A program made the translations under genes and the position numbers. This document shows, piece by piece, positions 9,901 to 24,900 of a stretch of 36,927 nt of DNA. Under the pieces are notes generated by a model. The model did no database searches, was not told the origin of the DNA, and was given only the letters and a program-made list of their open reading frames with translations. The DNA is from Aidingimonas lacisalsi (lineage in GTDB: Bacteria > Pseudomonadota > Gammaproteobacteria > Pseudomonadales > Halomonadaceae): positions 1-36,927 of the forward strand of contig NZ_VRYH01000015.1 of the NCBI RefSeq assembly GCF_008079445.1, in the 5' to 3' direction. The stretch's first letter is position 1; each line of letters starts with the position of its first letter.

Positions 9901-12900
9901 CGCCAATGATGACAGCTACCTGATCAACCTGGTCGGCGGTATCGCCAAGGGCGGTTCGGTCGGCATCGGTGCGTCGGTCGGCGTGACCGTGCTCGAACGT
10001 GATACGCACGCCCTGATCGGCAGTGCCGGTGACAACGATACCCGCAATGGCTCGATTCTGGTCGGTGGCGATGTCGAGGTCGGCGCCGATAACGGCGGTG
10101 TGGTCATCGATCTGGCCGTCGCCGGCGCCGCTGCCGGTGGCAAGTCGTCCCAGTCGTCGTCCGGTGGGTCAGGTGGCAGTAGCGGGGACGACCCCGGTAA
10201 ATGGCCCAACAACCAGGCCAATTACGATAATGTCATCGCCGAGCTCCAGGGCAAACTGGGGAAGAGCAGTGGCGGTGGCTCAGGCGGTCAGAGCAGCACG
10301 GGCGTCGGTCTGGCCGGTTCGGCCATCGTCCACGTCGGTGATGACAACACCTCGGCCACCATCCGCGGTCTCGATGCCTTCGAGGCCGAAGGTGACGTCG
10401 CGGTTGCGGCCAACGACGATACCCATCTCGGTATGTTGTCGGGGGGCGGTGCGCTGACGCTCGGCCAGGGGAGCAGCAATGATGTCGGCGTGGCCGGCGC
10501 CGCGTCGATTGCGGTGCAGAATGGCCATACCGAAGCGCTGGTCGACAACGTGGCCTCTCTGGTTACCGGCTCGCTGGCGGTCGACGCAGAACGGACGGGC
10601 TGGAGTGTCATTTCATCAGCCGCGCTGGCTGTCGCCGGCAGCCAGAAGGGGATCGGCGTTTCCGGGTCGGCCAGCGCGCTGGTATCGATGCGCAGCGTCA
10701 ATGCACGCCTGCTCACCATCGATGAAGGCGACTTGGGCGATGTCAGTGTCAATGCGCGTGATGCCGCCAATACCATCCTGGTATCCGGTGCCGCCTCATT
10801 CAGTGGCAGAGGCGGCGTCGGTGGGTCCGCAACGGTCGCTTACATCGCGCATGAGGTCGAAGCCGAAGCGGCAGCGCTCGGCAGTGACTGGGGCAACGAC
10901 GACAATGACATAGCGCTCTCGGCGGATAGCCTGGCCGTAACGGCCGACAGCGAGGCGCTGGTCGTCTCGCTCGCTGGCTCGGCGGGCATTGCCACCGGTT
11001 CCAAGGGCGTCGGGTTGGCCGGCACGATCGGCGTCAATATCGTCGACAACACGACCTCAGCGTCGCTGAATGACACCTATATAGCGCTCGCCGGGGGCGA
11101 CGAGGCCGATGTCGCGATAGCCGCCAACGATCGTGCCAGCCTTTGGACGCTTGCCGGTGCCGTGGGAGGCGGTGGATCTGTCGGCATGGGGGCGGGTATC
11201 GCCGTCAATTCCATCGATCAGGCAACGACCGCTACATTGGAAGGTAGTCGCTTACTCGATGCCGATGACGTCGCCGTCGCCGCGACCGGCGAAGGACTGA
11301 TCCGTAGCCTGGCGCTCGGCATTGGCGCCAGCCAGAAAGTGGCCGGGGCCGGGAGTGTGTCGGTCAACATGATCGACAAGGCGCTGAAAGCTCGCGTCAT
11401 CGACACGGATATCGAGGACGCCGGTGGTGACCTGAACGTGGTGGCCAACGATCGCGCTCAATTGATCGTGATCAGTGGGGCCGCATCAGGGTCCGGCAAG
11501 GCGGCTATCGCCGGTAGCGTCAGCACCAATTTCGTGACCATCGATCAGGTGGCCGAGATCGATGGCGGCGTCATCGATGCCGCAGGCGACGTGCTGGTCG
11601 ATGCCGCCGCCGATACGCTGCTGGTCTCCGTTGCGCTCGGTGGCGCGGCAGCCGGCAAGGTCGGTCTGGCCGGGGCTATCACCGTCAACTATGTCAGCGG
11701 CGAAACGCGTGCCCAGATTCTCGGTAACGCCGAGCTGGAAACGGGCGGGGCGCTGACCGTTCAGGCCGAAGACACCAGCCGTCTGGTGGTCATCGCGCTG
11801 GGTGCCGCCGGTGCCGGTAAGGTGGCCGGCGGGCTGTCGGCCAGTACGGCCCAGCTCGATAACGACATCGTGGCCAGTGTGCGTGGTGGGTCGTTGGACA
11901 TTGGCGGCGACATGCGGGTGCTCGCCGGCCTGGCCGATGAATCCGCCCGGGAAGACTTCGACCTCGCCAGTGTCGGGCTGGATATCGACCTCGCCACCTA
12001 TGGGACCGAGCCCGATCCCGATGCGGAAGAGGGTGAAGACGAAGCCGGCATTGCGAAACGCGATACCAGTAATCTCGACATGAGTGCCGGCATCATCAAC
12101 ATCAGCTTCGCCGGCGCTGCTGGGGGATCGGCGGCCGGTGCCGGGGCCGTCGGCCTCAACTGGTTACGCACCTCGGTGCGTTCCGAAATCAGTGGAGGCG
12201 CCACCGTCAAGGCGGATGGCGATGTCGATGTCATTGCCCGTGACAACTCGCAGATCCTCAACTTTGCCTTCGGGGTCGCCGGCGCCGGCAAGGTTGGCGG
12301 CGGTGCCGCGATTTCCTTCAACTATATCGGCGGCGACCCCAGCAATCCGTCGCGTTCACTGCAGTCCGATGAAGGCAACGACCCGTCGCAGGACATTCGC
12401 ACCGCCAATGACGAAACCAAGGCCAATGCCGGTGAAGTCGCCGCCGTCATCGATAATGCCGATGTCACGGCCAACCACGATGGTGTCGATGGAGGCGGCG
12501 TCAGCGTCGATGCTCAGGGTACCAGCACGCTGTTCAACCTCAGTGCCGGCGGTGCAGGGGCCGGCAAGGTGGCGTTGGCGGGTTCCGTGGGTATCAACTT
12601 CGTCAAGCATGACGTCAAGGCACAAATCCTCGATGGCGCGGATGTCAGCGGGGACAGCGTTTCCGTCCTCGCCGGCGTTGCACCGATCACGATCAACGTG
12701 GCCGGCGCGGCCAGTGGTGCCGGGGCAGCGGCGTTGGCGGCGGCATCCGCGACCAACGACATCAATTCCGCGGTCCTGGCAACGATTGCCGGCAGCGATA
12801 CCGTCGTGACGGCCACCGATGGCGACGTCAAGGTCCTTGCCGAGATGCGCAAGGTGACGAGCGAATCGATCATCGACAATGATGACCTGACCCAGTCAGG

Positions 12901-15900
12901 CGATGTCGGCGATGATGACGTCAACAGTCCCGAAGATGTCGATACCGGTGACGAGGATCAGGCGGTTCCCGACCCCACGTCGGCGGGCGATCAGGTGTTC
13001 AGCTTCGCGTTGAGCGGTGCCGGGGCGGGCAAGGCCGCCATCAACGGTGCGCTCTCGCTCAACTGGCTGCGTAGCAGTGCCGAGGCGGTGATCGATGGGG
13101 CGACCGTCAAGGCCTCGCAGGGTGACGTCGAGGTCGCGGCCAGGGACGAAATCGGCATGAACTCCTTTACCGTGGCCGTCGGCGCGGCAGGCGCCTTCGC
13201 CCTGTCGGGGTACATGTCGTACAACTACCTGGGCGGCAACCCGGGAGACAGTGGCGATGCCGAGACCAACCTGGTATCGGCGCGGATCGAGAACGGGGCC
13301 GAGATCACGACGCAGAGCGTACTTCTCGACGCCGACTCCGAATCCTCGATCAGTAGCTATGTCCTCGGTGCATCGGTCGCCGGGTTCGCGGCCATTGCCG
13401 GTTCCACCTCGCTCAATTTCACGCGCAAGGTCGTCGAAGCGGATATTGATGATGCTTCTGTGACGGCGACCGACGGCGATATTCATCTCGATGCCGATGA
13501 CAATAGTTCTATCATCTCTGCCGCCGGCCAGGTGTCGGTGGCGGTCAAAGGCGCCTCGGTCGGCCTGACGGTCGCTTACAATGATATCGCCAACACGATC
13601 CGTGCGGGCGTCACCAACGCCGATCTGGAAACCCGGCAAGGCGGTGATGTGCGGGTCGAAGCCGACTCCACCTCGGTGGGTTTGAATGTGGTGGCAGGGG
13701 TCAGTTACGGCACCTTCGGATCGGTTGCCGCCAACGCCGTCAGCGCATTGATCGGAAACGATGTTCAGGCCTGGATCGATGGTGGCAGCGTAACGGCCGA
13801 TGGCAGTGTATTCGTTCATGCCGACAGTCACGATCGCAACATCATCGTCGTCGGTACGGTATCGGTCGGAATCGCCGCCGTCGGCGGGAGTGTCGGTGTC
13901 GACCTGATGGAAACTGATACCCAGGCCTGGATCGGCGGAGGTGCTGACGTCGTGGCCCGTACCAATGGGGGGGCCATCAACGTGGCCCAGCGTTGGGGCG
14001 ACGGCAGCTACGATGAAGAAACCCGCAGCGGCGTGTTGGTATCGGCCACCAGTCAGTCGGAATTCACGAGTTTCGCCGTTTCCGTCGCCGCATCCGTCGG
14101 GGGCGGTCTGGCAGCGAATGTCACCGTCGACGGCATTGCCGGTAGTACGGATGCGTATATCGATGCCGCCAAGGTGCAGAGCGAGGGTGATGTGGTGGCG
14201 CGTGCGCTGCACCACGGCATGGGTGACAGTGGTGGTGGTTCGGCCAATATCAGTGGCGGCCTGTCGCCGGTGGCCGGTGTCGATACGTCGTTGATGAATC
14301 ATCAGACGACAGCGTATGTCCGTGGTCAGTCGGATGACGACATCGATATCGAGGCGCAAGGTGGCGTCGTTGTCGAGGCGCGCAGCGACCTGGATCTTAC
14401 CAGTGTCGTCGTGGGCGTCAGTGTGGGCGGCTTGGGTGCCGCTGGCTCGGCGGGCGCCGTGAGTCTCAACCTGGATACGCATGCCTATACGGAAGATGCC
14501 CGTATCGATGCCGGGAATATCGATATCGATGCTCACAACGAGATCGATACACGTTTCGTGGTAGGCGCCGTCAGTGCGGGCAGTGTCGCTGCGGGTGCGT
14601 CGTTGGCCGTCGGTCTGATCGATCCCATTGCCAGGGCGGAAGTGCTGGGTAGCCATCTGACGACGGATGGCGACATTGACGTTCACGCCAAGCAGGATCT
14701 GACCACACGCGTGACCGCGGCGACCGGCTCGCTAGGGGGGGCCGCTCTGGCAGGGTCGGTTTCGGTGATGACCTCCAATGCGCAGACCCATGCCTATGTC
14801 GGTGCCTCCGAGGCGGGGTATGCCAGTACGCTGGATGCCGACAGTGACGTGACTATCGACAGTCTGACGTCCACGCGTATGAACCCTCGCGACAGTGCCG
14901 GCGACTATACGCAAGTCGTCGGTTCGGCCAGTGCCGGGTTCGTGGGCGCCGGAGCATCCGTGGATGTCATGGTGTTGCGCGAGAGCACCAGCGCCAAGGT
15001 CGGTGACGGTACGACCATCGAGGCCGGGGGCGATATTAGCGTCGATGCCGAACTCGACCGTACCATCAATTCCACGGTCATTTCTTTCTCTCTGGGTGTC
15101 GGCGCCGCCGTCAACGGCTCGGTCTCGGTCATCAGTCTGGGGGCTGGGCTGACCGAAGACAGTCAGGGAGAAATCGAGGACCTGGGCTCGCTGCTTGGCG
15201 ATTCGCTCAACAATAGCAGTGACTTTGCCATGCCGGGGCAGGGCGACGATGTCGCCGACGTCGACGACGACAATGAGTTCGATGACGACGAGCAAGAGCA
15301 GTTCAACGATAACTTCGACGAGCCCGACAATCCCGGCGGCGATACCCAGTCCAATCGTGAGAGCAACAATGCGGCACTCGAGCAATTGAGTTTCGAGGTC
15401 GGCCTGCCCAGCGATGGTCAGACCGTAGGTGATACCGCCGCGACCGTGGGGCGTGACGTCACCCTCGATGCCGAGGGCGATATCACCGTGAACGCCACGG
15501 AATCCATCGACTCGACAACGTTGACGGGCGCCGGTAGTGCCAGCCTGGTGGCATCGGTCGGTGCCTCGTTGTCCGTGGTCGAACAGAAGGGTGCCGTCTC
15601 TGCCACGGTGGGAGCCGGCAGCACCTTGTCCGCCGGTGGCGACATCGAGGTCGACGCCGCCTATGACGGCGATATCTCCCTTGAGTCCTACGGCGGTACG
15701 GCGTCGGCCAGTTATTCGGTGGCCGGACAGTCGGCTACCTTGCTGGATCGCTCCGAGCAGCTGGCCTATCTGGAGGGAGCAAGCGACGGCTTGAATGGTG
15801 TCGACGTCACGTCGGCCGAGTCGCTATCGGTGCTGGCCTCTGCCGATCGCGACTACACGCTCGACGTGGCCGGCGGGGCGGTTGGCTCGATCGCAGCGGG

Positions 15901-18900
15901 CGTTTCTATCGCCATCGTCGAGGTAACGGGAGGAACGGACGCCTATATCGGCCAGGGCGCGACCCTTGGCGACATCGATGATGTCGGTGATACCGACACG
16001 GCCGGTGAGCTTTCCTCCATCATCGATGACATCACCGTGTCGGCGACATCCGACGATACCATCGATGTCAGTGCGGTTGCCGTGGGTGGTGGCGCGGTCG
16101 CTGGTGCCGGCGTCGACATGGAGGTGGCACTGACCAACGATGTCATCGCGTATCTGGGGGCCGGGTCCGACGTACTGGCCGGCTCGGTCAGTATCACCGC
16201 GGAGCAGACGCCGGCGATTACGTCCGATGTCATCGGCGTCAGTGCCGGGGGACATGCAGTCGGTGCCTCCACCTCATATATCACGCTCGGTGGCAATATT
16301 CAGGCATGGCTGGGGACCTACGAAGAGAATGCCAATGACCTGAACCTGATTGCCGAATCGCTGGACGTTCGGGCGGCCTTGCTGCGTCCGGACGATGGGG
16401 CCGGAGATACCGCCAATGCCACGGCGACGGGGGTCAGTGGCGCCGCGGTCGGTGTGGATGCCTCGGTGCTCGAATTCTCGGATACGACCCAGGCCATTGC
16501 CGGTATCGGCGCATCGGCGTCGGTCACCCTGATGGCGCTTCCCGCCTATCAACAGCAGCGTCTGCAGACGATGCGCGAGCAGGCGAGCGACGACACCTTC
16601 GACGGCGACCTGTGGGATGGCTGGGACGTTCCCGACGATCCGGCCGATTCACTCACGCTCGATGACCTGCCACCACAGAGCGTCCACCTGGATATCGAGG
16701 CTCGCCAGGATAGCCGTCTGATCGGCAACATGGAAAGCTATGCAGGTGGCGGTGTGGCTGTCGGCATGGCGCTGGCGAGTCTCGACCAGCAGACGACCAC
16801 CGAAGCACGGCTCGATCAACAGGCCGACATCGAGATCTTCGCCGCCGCCGCCCCCGACGACGACACCAATCCCGTCGCCATCGTCTCGATGACCGAACAG
16901 ATCACGCGCCTGGATACCCAAGCCATCGCCGGTGGACTCGGGGCCGGTGCCGGGGTCGAAGTGGACCTCACGGCCGATTCCACGGTGCTTACGGCGGTGG
17001 GGGATGACGCTGAAATCGGCGTGTTCGATAGCGACGCCACCCTGACCTTGACTGCGACACAAACGCTTGATGTGGACGGCACCATGCGCGCGGTTGCCGG
17101 CGGTGTGATTTCAGGCGCCGGCGCCAACGGCGACTACCTGTTGTCCCCCGATACGCGCGTGACAATCGGCAATGGCGCGTTGTTGGACGCTGGCGCCATC
17201 AGCGCCAAGGCGACCTCCGAAGTCTACAAGCGCGCCGTGGCCGATGCCGGCGACTACAACAGCGACGGTGAAGTGTACGGGCTGGCCGCCGGTGGCGGTG
17301 CCGGTGTCCTCATGACACTGGAGATCGACACCTTCGTCGAGGTCGATGACAACGCCAGCCTGACATCACGGGGCAATGGTGACGACATTGCCGGCAGCGG
17401 CGATATCAACCTGCGCGCCTTCAACGACATCGATGTACGTGACCAGGGCAGCCTGATCGCGGGCGGTTTGCTCAGTGGCGGCGGCATGAATACCGAAATC
17501 GATGCCGATCATGTCGCCACCGGCGTACTGCTGGGAGACGGCACTCAGATAACGGCCCAGCGTGACCTCTATCTGGCGGCCAATACGCAGGCCAATCTGG
17601 CCGCGGTCATCTACATCGACTCTTATGCAGGCGTGTCGGTGAGCGTCGGCATCTCCGAAGTGACGCTCACGCCGGTCAACGAAGTGACATTGAACGGTGC
17701 CGATGTCACGGCTCTCGGCGCGGCCTGGCTGATGGCGGGGCGCAACAGTGAGTACGTCAGCGATGAATACCGTGTCGTGTCGTCGGTGGATACCTTCTCG
17801 GCGAGTGCCTTGCCGATCGATGTGGTGGAAGCGACAGCGACGCTGCAGCGTGACAACCAACTCACTGTCGACGCCGATTCGCAGATTCTGACCCGCGGTG
17901 ATATCAACCTGCTGGCCGAGGATTACGACGGCGCCGCGATGCTGGCGCGCGCCAAGGCCGTCAACTGGATCAACGCTGCCGCCGGGGCGCTGGATGCGGC
18001 GCTGGGCGGTGGCGGTACCGAAAACACCGGCGGGACCGCGAGCGCCGAATCCATTGGTAGCGTCACGATCGACGGCCGCCTGGAAACCGGGATCGACCGC
18101 AATCAGCGTCTGGTGATCGACCTGGCCGAGGGTGTCTCGCTCGGTGACATCGATGAGGGCGAGATGGCGCTCGACGAGTTGTTCACCAGCCTGGACGGTT
18201 TCTCTGACATCGGCTATAGCCTGCGCATCGGGGGCGTCGAGACGGATCTGTTCGAGTCACTGCAGAAGGCGCGCCAGCGACTCGATGACTACCAGTCGGT
18301 CGGCTCCGATCGGGTGATCGAGTCGTTCCGCGCCGAGGTTGAACGACTCGAGCAGGAACTGATCGATCAGGGGCTCGCCGAAGAGGTCGACGGCGAAACC
18401 GTACTGCTCAACCCCGACATCGTCGAAATCGTGCTCGACGATATCGACGCCACCGCGGGACGTATCGACGTGCGAGCCGATCATCTGGTCGGTGAGGGTG
18501 ATTTCGTGTCACCCAAGGGCTCCAATGTCACCGTGGTCAACAAGACTCCGGCCTGGATCGTGGCCAACGACATCACCATCCCCGAGACCTTGGGTGGGCT
18601 CTACTTCAACGGCGTGGAGATGGCGGATGACGCCGATATCGCCGATGCCAACCTGAATGCTTCGGCGGGGCAGTCCGCCAGCTTCGGCTATTCCGCCGAT
18701 CCGGATGCCAACCCGACGCCGACGGTGATGATCGTCAATACCTATGCCAATGTGCCCTCCGGCGATGAAATGGCGTCGATCCGGGAGGCACTGGACGTCG
18801 ACGAGGACTTCTCGCTGGTCATCGATGAGTTCGACCGCGATGCCGTCATGCCCAGCGTGAAGGTGCGCGGCGATATCTATGCACCGCTGGCCGATGCCAC

Positions 18901-21900
18901 GATACTGGCCGGGAAGGATTTCGACCTCAGCAGCGATGCCGAGGACCTGATCAACGGTGACGGTGCCTCGCTGGTCGTCGGCAGCCTGACGTTGACGGCG
19001 GAGGAGACCATCAACATCGGTGGGGTCAGCCGTCACTCACTGGGCGAGCTGCCCTACAAGACCATGAAGGCCTTCACCGAGGGCTGGACCGCCAGCGCCG
19101 CGCCGGGACAGATCGATACCTCCGGCATGCCGGACTGGCTCGCCGACTTCTTCGAGGATCTCAACGAGCAGCGCGAGGACGAGGATCGTACCGACGACAT
19201 GATCGAGGCGTTGAACGACATGTCGCGCGGCGATCCGACCATTGCGCGTACCGTCAATATCGAAGCCGATCTGATCAATCTCAATGGCCGTATCGAGAGC
19301 GGTGTCGACGAGATCGACGTGACGATCGACGAATCGGACGCCGATATCATTCGCCGCAAGCTGGCGCGTGGAGAAACCAGTGCCTTCCGCCTGACGGAGG
19401 CCTCCGGCCGGAGCGGGAAATCGATCGACATCGGCTTCAACCCCGAAACCATGCAGATCGAATTGACCGACGCCATGGTCGGTGGTGGCAATGTCACGAT
19501 CGACGGCCGTCTGATCAATACCGGCACCGGTGAGATCGACGTCATGGCGGGCTATGGCGACATCAACGTCGACAATCAGACCAGCTATGCGATTTCCCTG
19601 GCCGACCTGAATGTCGAGAATCCCGGTGACGGCAGTCTGACCATGATCGACCGCAATCGGGAAACCGAGGAAGTGATCAGCGAGCTGACCGTTGCCCAGC
19701 AGGACGACGGTCGCTTCCTGGTGACGGAGACCGGCGAGGATGACCGGACCCTCACGCGGCAGGAACTGCTCGCTGAAGAGGATCTGACCTTCACGCCCAA
19801 GGACAACACCCGTTACGCCTTCGAGGTGCTGCAGACCGATGAAACCGAGAAGACCTATACCCTGACCACGTCGGAGTGGGCGGGTCTCGATGCGCTGGCG
19901 TCCGATCCACCCGACGACTACGACTCGAACGTGGAGACCCTGTCCAAGCAGTTGCTGCCCGAGGGCGAGGGCGACAAGGGCTACATCTATCAGGGCGATG
20001 GCGACCAGAACGACTATCAATACAGCAACAAGACCACGAACGAGGACAACTATCCCGGTTCCGGGGGCGATGGTGTGCGCTACGTCGGTGACGAAGACAG
20101 CGACGATGCCATCAGGCTCAGTGACGACACTTACGTAGATGAGGGCTACTACAACACCGCCGGACTGGAGGAGGTCGACTCGACCTGGTACGGCAAGAAG
20201 ACGTATGAACTCAAGCTGACCAATCGCACTATCGAGTCGACTCGCCATACGCACGACATCGCGGCCGACAAGGAGGTCGCGATCGATTTCTTCGGCCGTG
20301 AGCAGGGCAGCATCAATGTCGATTCGGTCGGCGATATCGTGCTCGACGGCGATGTTGCCGCCGGCGAGAACGGCAGCGTATCGCTGGAGAGCAGCGAGGG
20401 CCGCATCGTCAATGGCAGTGACGAAACACCGTCGGTCAGCGGCGGCGATATCGATCTCGACGCAACGGAAGGCATCGGCGAAGTGCCCGCCGACGAAGCG
20501 TCGCCTGTCGTGGTCGAGCTCGTGGCGGATGACGGTGGCCAGCCCGTCGGTGCGCTGAATGCCTCCAGTACCAATGGCGACATCCTGCTGCACAGCAACG
20601 AATCACTGCGCGTGGATCGGATCACCGCCGAATCCGGCGATGTGGAACTCTCCACCAGAACGTCACTCACTGCCGCTGACGACACCGCATTGATCGCGGG
20701 TCAGTCGATCACGCTGGACGCCGGAAGCGACATCGGCAGCAGCGATCAACGGGTCCGCATCGATACCAGCTATCGCAGCGACAGTGCCACGGCACTCCAG
20801 CGCGCCAATGACGTGCTGGTGATCGACAACGGCGATGGCGGCGGTGATGTCTTCATCGAAGAGACATCGGGCGATCTGCGTGTCGATTCGATCCAGACCG
20901 CCGGCAGCGTTACGGTGCATGTCAACGAGGGCGATCTGCTGGACGTCAATGCCGAGGCGGAGCGTGACGATCGCACGTACGAAGAGCTCAAGAACGGCGT
21001 CTGGGCGGCGCTGTCGCTGACCGACGACAGCCGCCAGGACGACGCCATCGAGAACCTGGAAAACCGCCGCACCGCCGAGTACCAGAGCTACTGGCAGGAA
21101 CGTCTCGGCCTCTCCGACGACCAGTTGGGCGATCTCGATCATGGCGAGAGCTATCAGCTCCGTAACGTCGGTGACTATGCCGTACTCGTCGTGGTGGATG
21201 AGAACGAGGATCCGGTTCGCGCCGTCGATCTGACCCCGGAAGGCGACGAGGGCGCCGAACATCGCCTCTATACCAGCGACTCCGATTACGAAACGCTCGA
21301 ACGCGATGATCTCGCGAATGTCGACTCGCTGGACCTGGACGGCGTCGATGCCGATCTGGCGGAGGTGCTGTCTTCACTCGCCACGGACGGGGGCTATGTC
21401 ATCAAGGGAGCGGCGCTGGCCATGGCCGGTGCCACCGATATCACTTATCGCCGCTGGGTGGCATACGATGCCGATGCCGACATCCGTTTTAGTGAGGACA
21501 AACGGCAGGCCATGCTCGATCAAGGCGCCAGCGAGGATGAGATCGACGCCATCGAGACGACGCGCACCGAGCGGTTCCACGATCTCCATGACAACTACGG
21601 CGGAGAGACCGACGTCTACCGTCTTGATCATACCATCGACGTCAGTGAGGCCGAGAAGGAGGAGTTGCGCTCCAACATCAAGGTCTGGACCGAGACGCAA
21701 CTCCTCAGCCTCGTCAGTGAAGGGCTGCTCAAGGAAACCACCGATACCCAGGTGGATATCGAAGCGCCCAATATCAATGCCGGTGGTTCGATCACCATCG
21801 TCACGAACGGCGGCAGTGTCGGTTCCGTGGATGACTACGAGACGATCTCGCTGGTCGGCGAAGAGGGCGATGCCTTCAGTTCACTCACCGACGATGAACG

Positions 21901-24900
21901 TGTCCTGCTGTCCGCTGCCGAGCGCAATGACGTCACGTATCTCCGCGATGGCCTCATCTCGGGGCTGGAAGTCGACTTTGCGGTCGACACCGCGGGTGAG
22001 CGCAATCAACTGACAGCCACGTTCACCGACGGCGGCAACTGGACGAACTATGATCTTGCGGTCGGCGATGAGCTGTATCTGAATGGCGAGGAAACGGTCA
22101 ACTACACCGAGAACGGCCAATACCTCACCATCGAGAGCCTCTCCTCCGGTGAACTGGTCATGTCCACGCGCGCCGATATCCAGGCCGAGACAGGGCAGAC
22201 CATCGAACTCGGCAAGGTGCTGCTGGATCCGCTGTCGGCCGGCGAGGATGCCAACCTCAGCCATATCGTCATCGATCAACGCGAAGACGTGAACGTCGAG
22301 CAGCGTGATGCCAGTGCCGGCATCAGCGTCGATAGCGACGGCACACTCTATCTGGGATCGGAAAACGATCTGGCGCTGAGTCATATCTCGGCGGCGGACG
22401 ACCTGCGCATCAAGGTCGGTGGTAGTCTCATCAACGACGGGGCCGTCATCGAGGCGTCGGATGCCATTCTCGAGGCGGCGACGGGCAGCATCGGATCCGC
22501 CGACGATCCCCTCGAACTCCGCCTGGAGGCCAACGGCCTGATCACGGCACGCGCCCAGGAGAGCATCTTCCTGGAAACTACCGAAGACCGCGACATCGAT
22601 ATTGCCTCGCTCTATTCCGAACGTGGCGATATCGTGCTGGATGCTGACGGCGACATCCTGGATGGTCTGAATCACGATCTGCTCAAGGTGCTCGCCGACA
22701 ACATCACGCTGACGGCAGAAGGCCAGATCGGCGATCTGTCGTCGGGCGAGTCGCTGGAGGTCGAAGCCAGAGAACAGATCACGGCGACGGCCGGTGGCGA
22801 TATCGATCTGAACTCCCCCGATACCGATCTGCGTGTCGGGCAGGTCGAGACCGATGACGATGTCCGTCTATCGGCGCTGTCATCGATTCTCAGCACCAAT
22901 GCCGAGTCTGCATCACTCGACACCAACGTCGTGGCGCATGACCTGACCCTGACGACCGTTGCCGGCGGAGTCGGCAGTGTCGATCAGGATCTGATCACCG
23001 ACACTCGCGGTCGGGTGGATATCGAGAGCTTCGACTCGCTCTATCTGACCGACAAGAGCGACTCGCTGGGGCTGGGGGTCGTATCGTCCGGTGGCGGAAC
23101 GACCAGCGGCAGTAACCTGGCCTTCATCACGGCGCTGGGCGCCATGCGCAACGCGCTGGATGCCGACGAGGAGTTCAACCTGCTCTCGGCGAACGTCCAC
23201 CTGATCGCGACCGGCAACATCGGTGAACGGGACGACGTCATCACCTCGCGGATCGGCCAGATTGAAGGGTCATCGACCGATGGCAGTGTCTTCCTCGACA
23301 ACACCGGTAAGATGAACGTCAGCGAAAGCGGCCTGAGCGCGGGCGGTGACGTCGAGTTGACCACCAACAGCCCGCTGATCGTCGACAGCGATATCGATGC
23401 CGACGGTACCGTCATACTGACGGCCAGGGAAAACGCCGACGACAGCAATGACAACGGCGATACGGTGACCTTCACCGATGGCGTGACGGTACGAGCCACC
23501 CATGACGTGATCGTCCAGGCTGCCGACGGTGTGATCGTCGACGATCCGGACGTGACCATCGAGGCCGGCCGCGACCTCCTCATGGAAATCGAACTCGACG
23601 CCTCGGTGGGCGATGCCTCGAATCTGGATGATGTCACCGCCGAGAGCACGCTGCGCGGTACGCTGACGGCGGGTGATCATTTCACGGTCACGCTGAGCGA
23701 CAAGCGTCACGAGTTCGAGGTGCGCGACGACGCGACAATCACTGCCGACGCCATCAGCCTCGATGCCGGCGGTGGCGACGATGAAGTCGACATTTTCGGC
23801 TCGTTGATGGCGGACGACATCGATATCGGACTGGACAGCGGAGACGACGACCTCTTGGTGACCGGTACCCTCGATGCCGACATGATCGCGGCCGAAGGCA
23901 ACGCGGGCGACGACACGCTGGTCTTCAAACCCACCGGGGATGACCGATTGCTCGGCGAGATGAACGTCGAGGGCAATACCGGTGAGGACCGTTTGCGAGT
24001 CGTCGAGCTCAACGATCGCGACGAGCGACTCACGCTCGATGGCGGAGCCGATACGGACAAGGTACGTATCGTTACCCGCGATCAGGCCGGCAGCGGCGAT
24101 AACGGCAACTACCGTATCACCGTGACTGACAGCGGTGCCGTCAACGACGGCGTCGATGAGCTGATCATCGAGGGACGCGGCTACGACGAGACGACCGATG
24201 GCGATCTCGACGATCTGTTCCTGATTCGCCAGAACTTCATCGCTCGCATGGGCGGCAACGCCGAGACCGGCGTGGAAGGCAGCGACGTCGAGCGCATCGA
24301 CTACGACGACAGCCTCAACGGCCGGGTGCGCATCAACGGCCATGCCGGTGACGACGCCTTCATCGTCGACGATACGGCGACGCTGATGACGCTCGACGGT
24401 GGTGCCGGTAACGACCGCTTCCAGATCGGCCAGGTGTTCGCCGAGAATCCCAGCGATCCCGATGACCTCGTGAATGGTGTCTATCAAGGATCCGGTGTCC
24501 GCGCCGGCGATGAGATCGCGACCACCGAAACCACGCAAGGCTTCCTCAGTCCCGGTAACCGCGAGTCGATGGTCATCTACGGCGGCGACGGTCAGGACGA
24601 GTTCACGGTCTACAGCAACAAGGGCCTGTTGCGCATGGAAGGCGAGGCCGGCAACGACGACTTCGTGGTACGCGCCTTCCTCATCGAGGATGACATCGAA
24701 GTCCGTGGCGGCGGCGATGACGATCACATCGAGTACAACATCAACGCGCCGGTGGATATCGATGGCGGCAGCGGCTACAACACCCTGACCGTGCTGGGTA
24801 CCGAGGCGAACGACAATTTCGTCGTGACCGAGGATGGCGTCTTCGGTGCGGGGCTCAACATCGGCTACGACGGCATTCAGGAGGTCAATGTCGACGCCCT

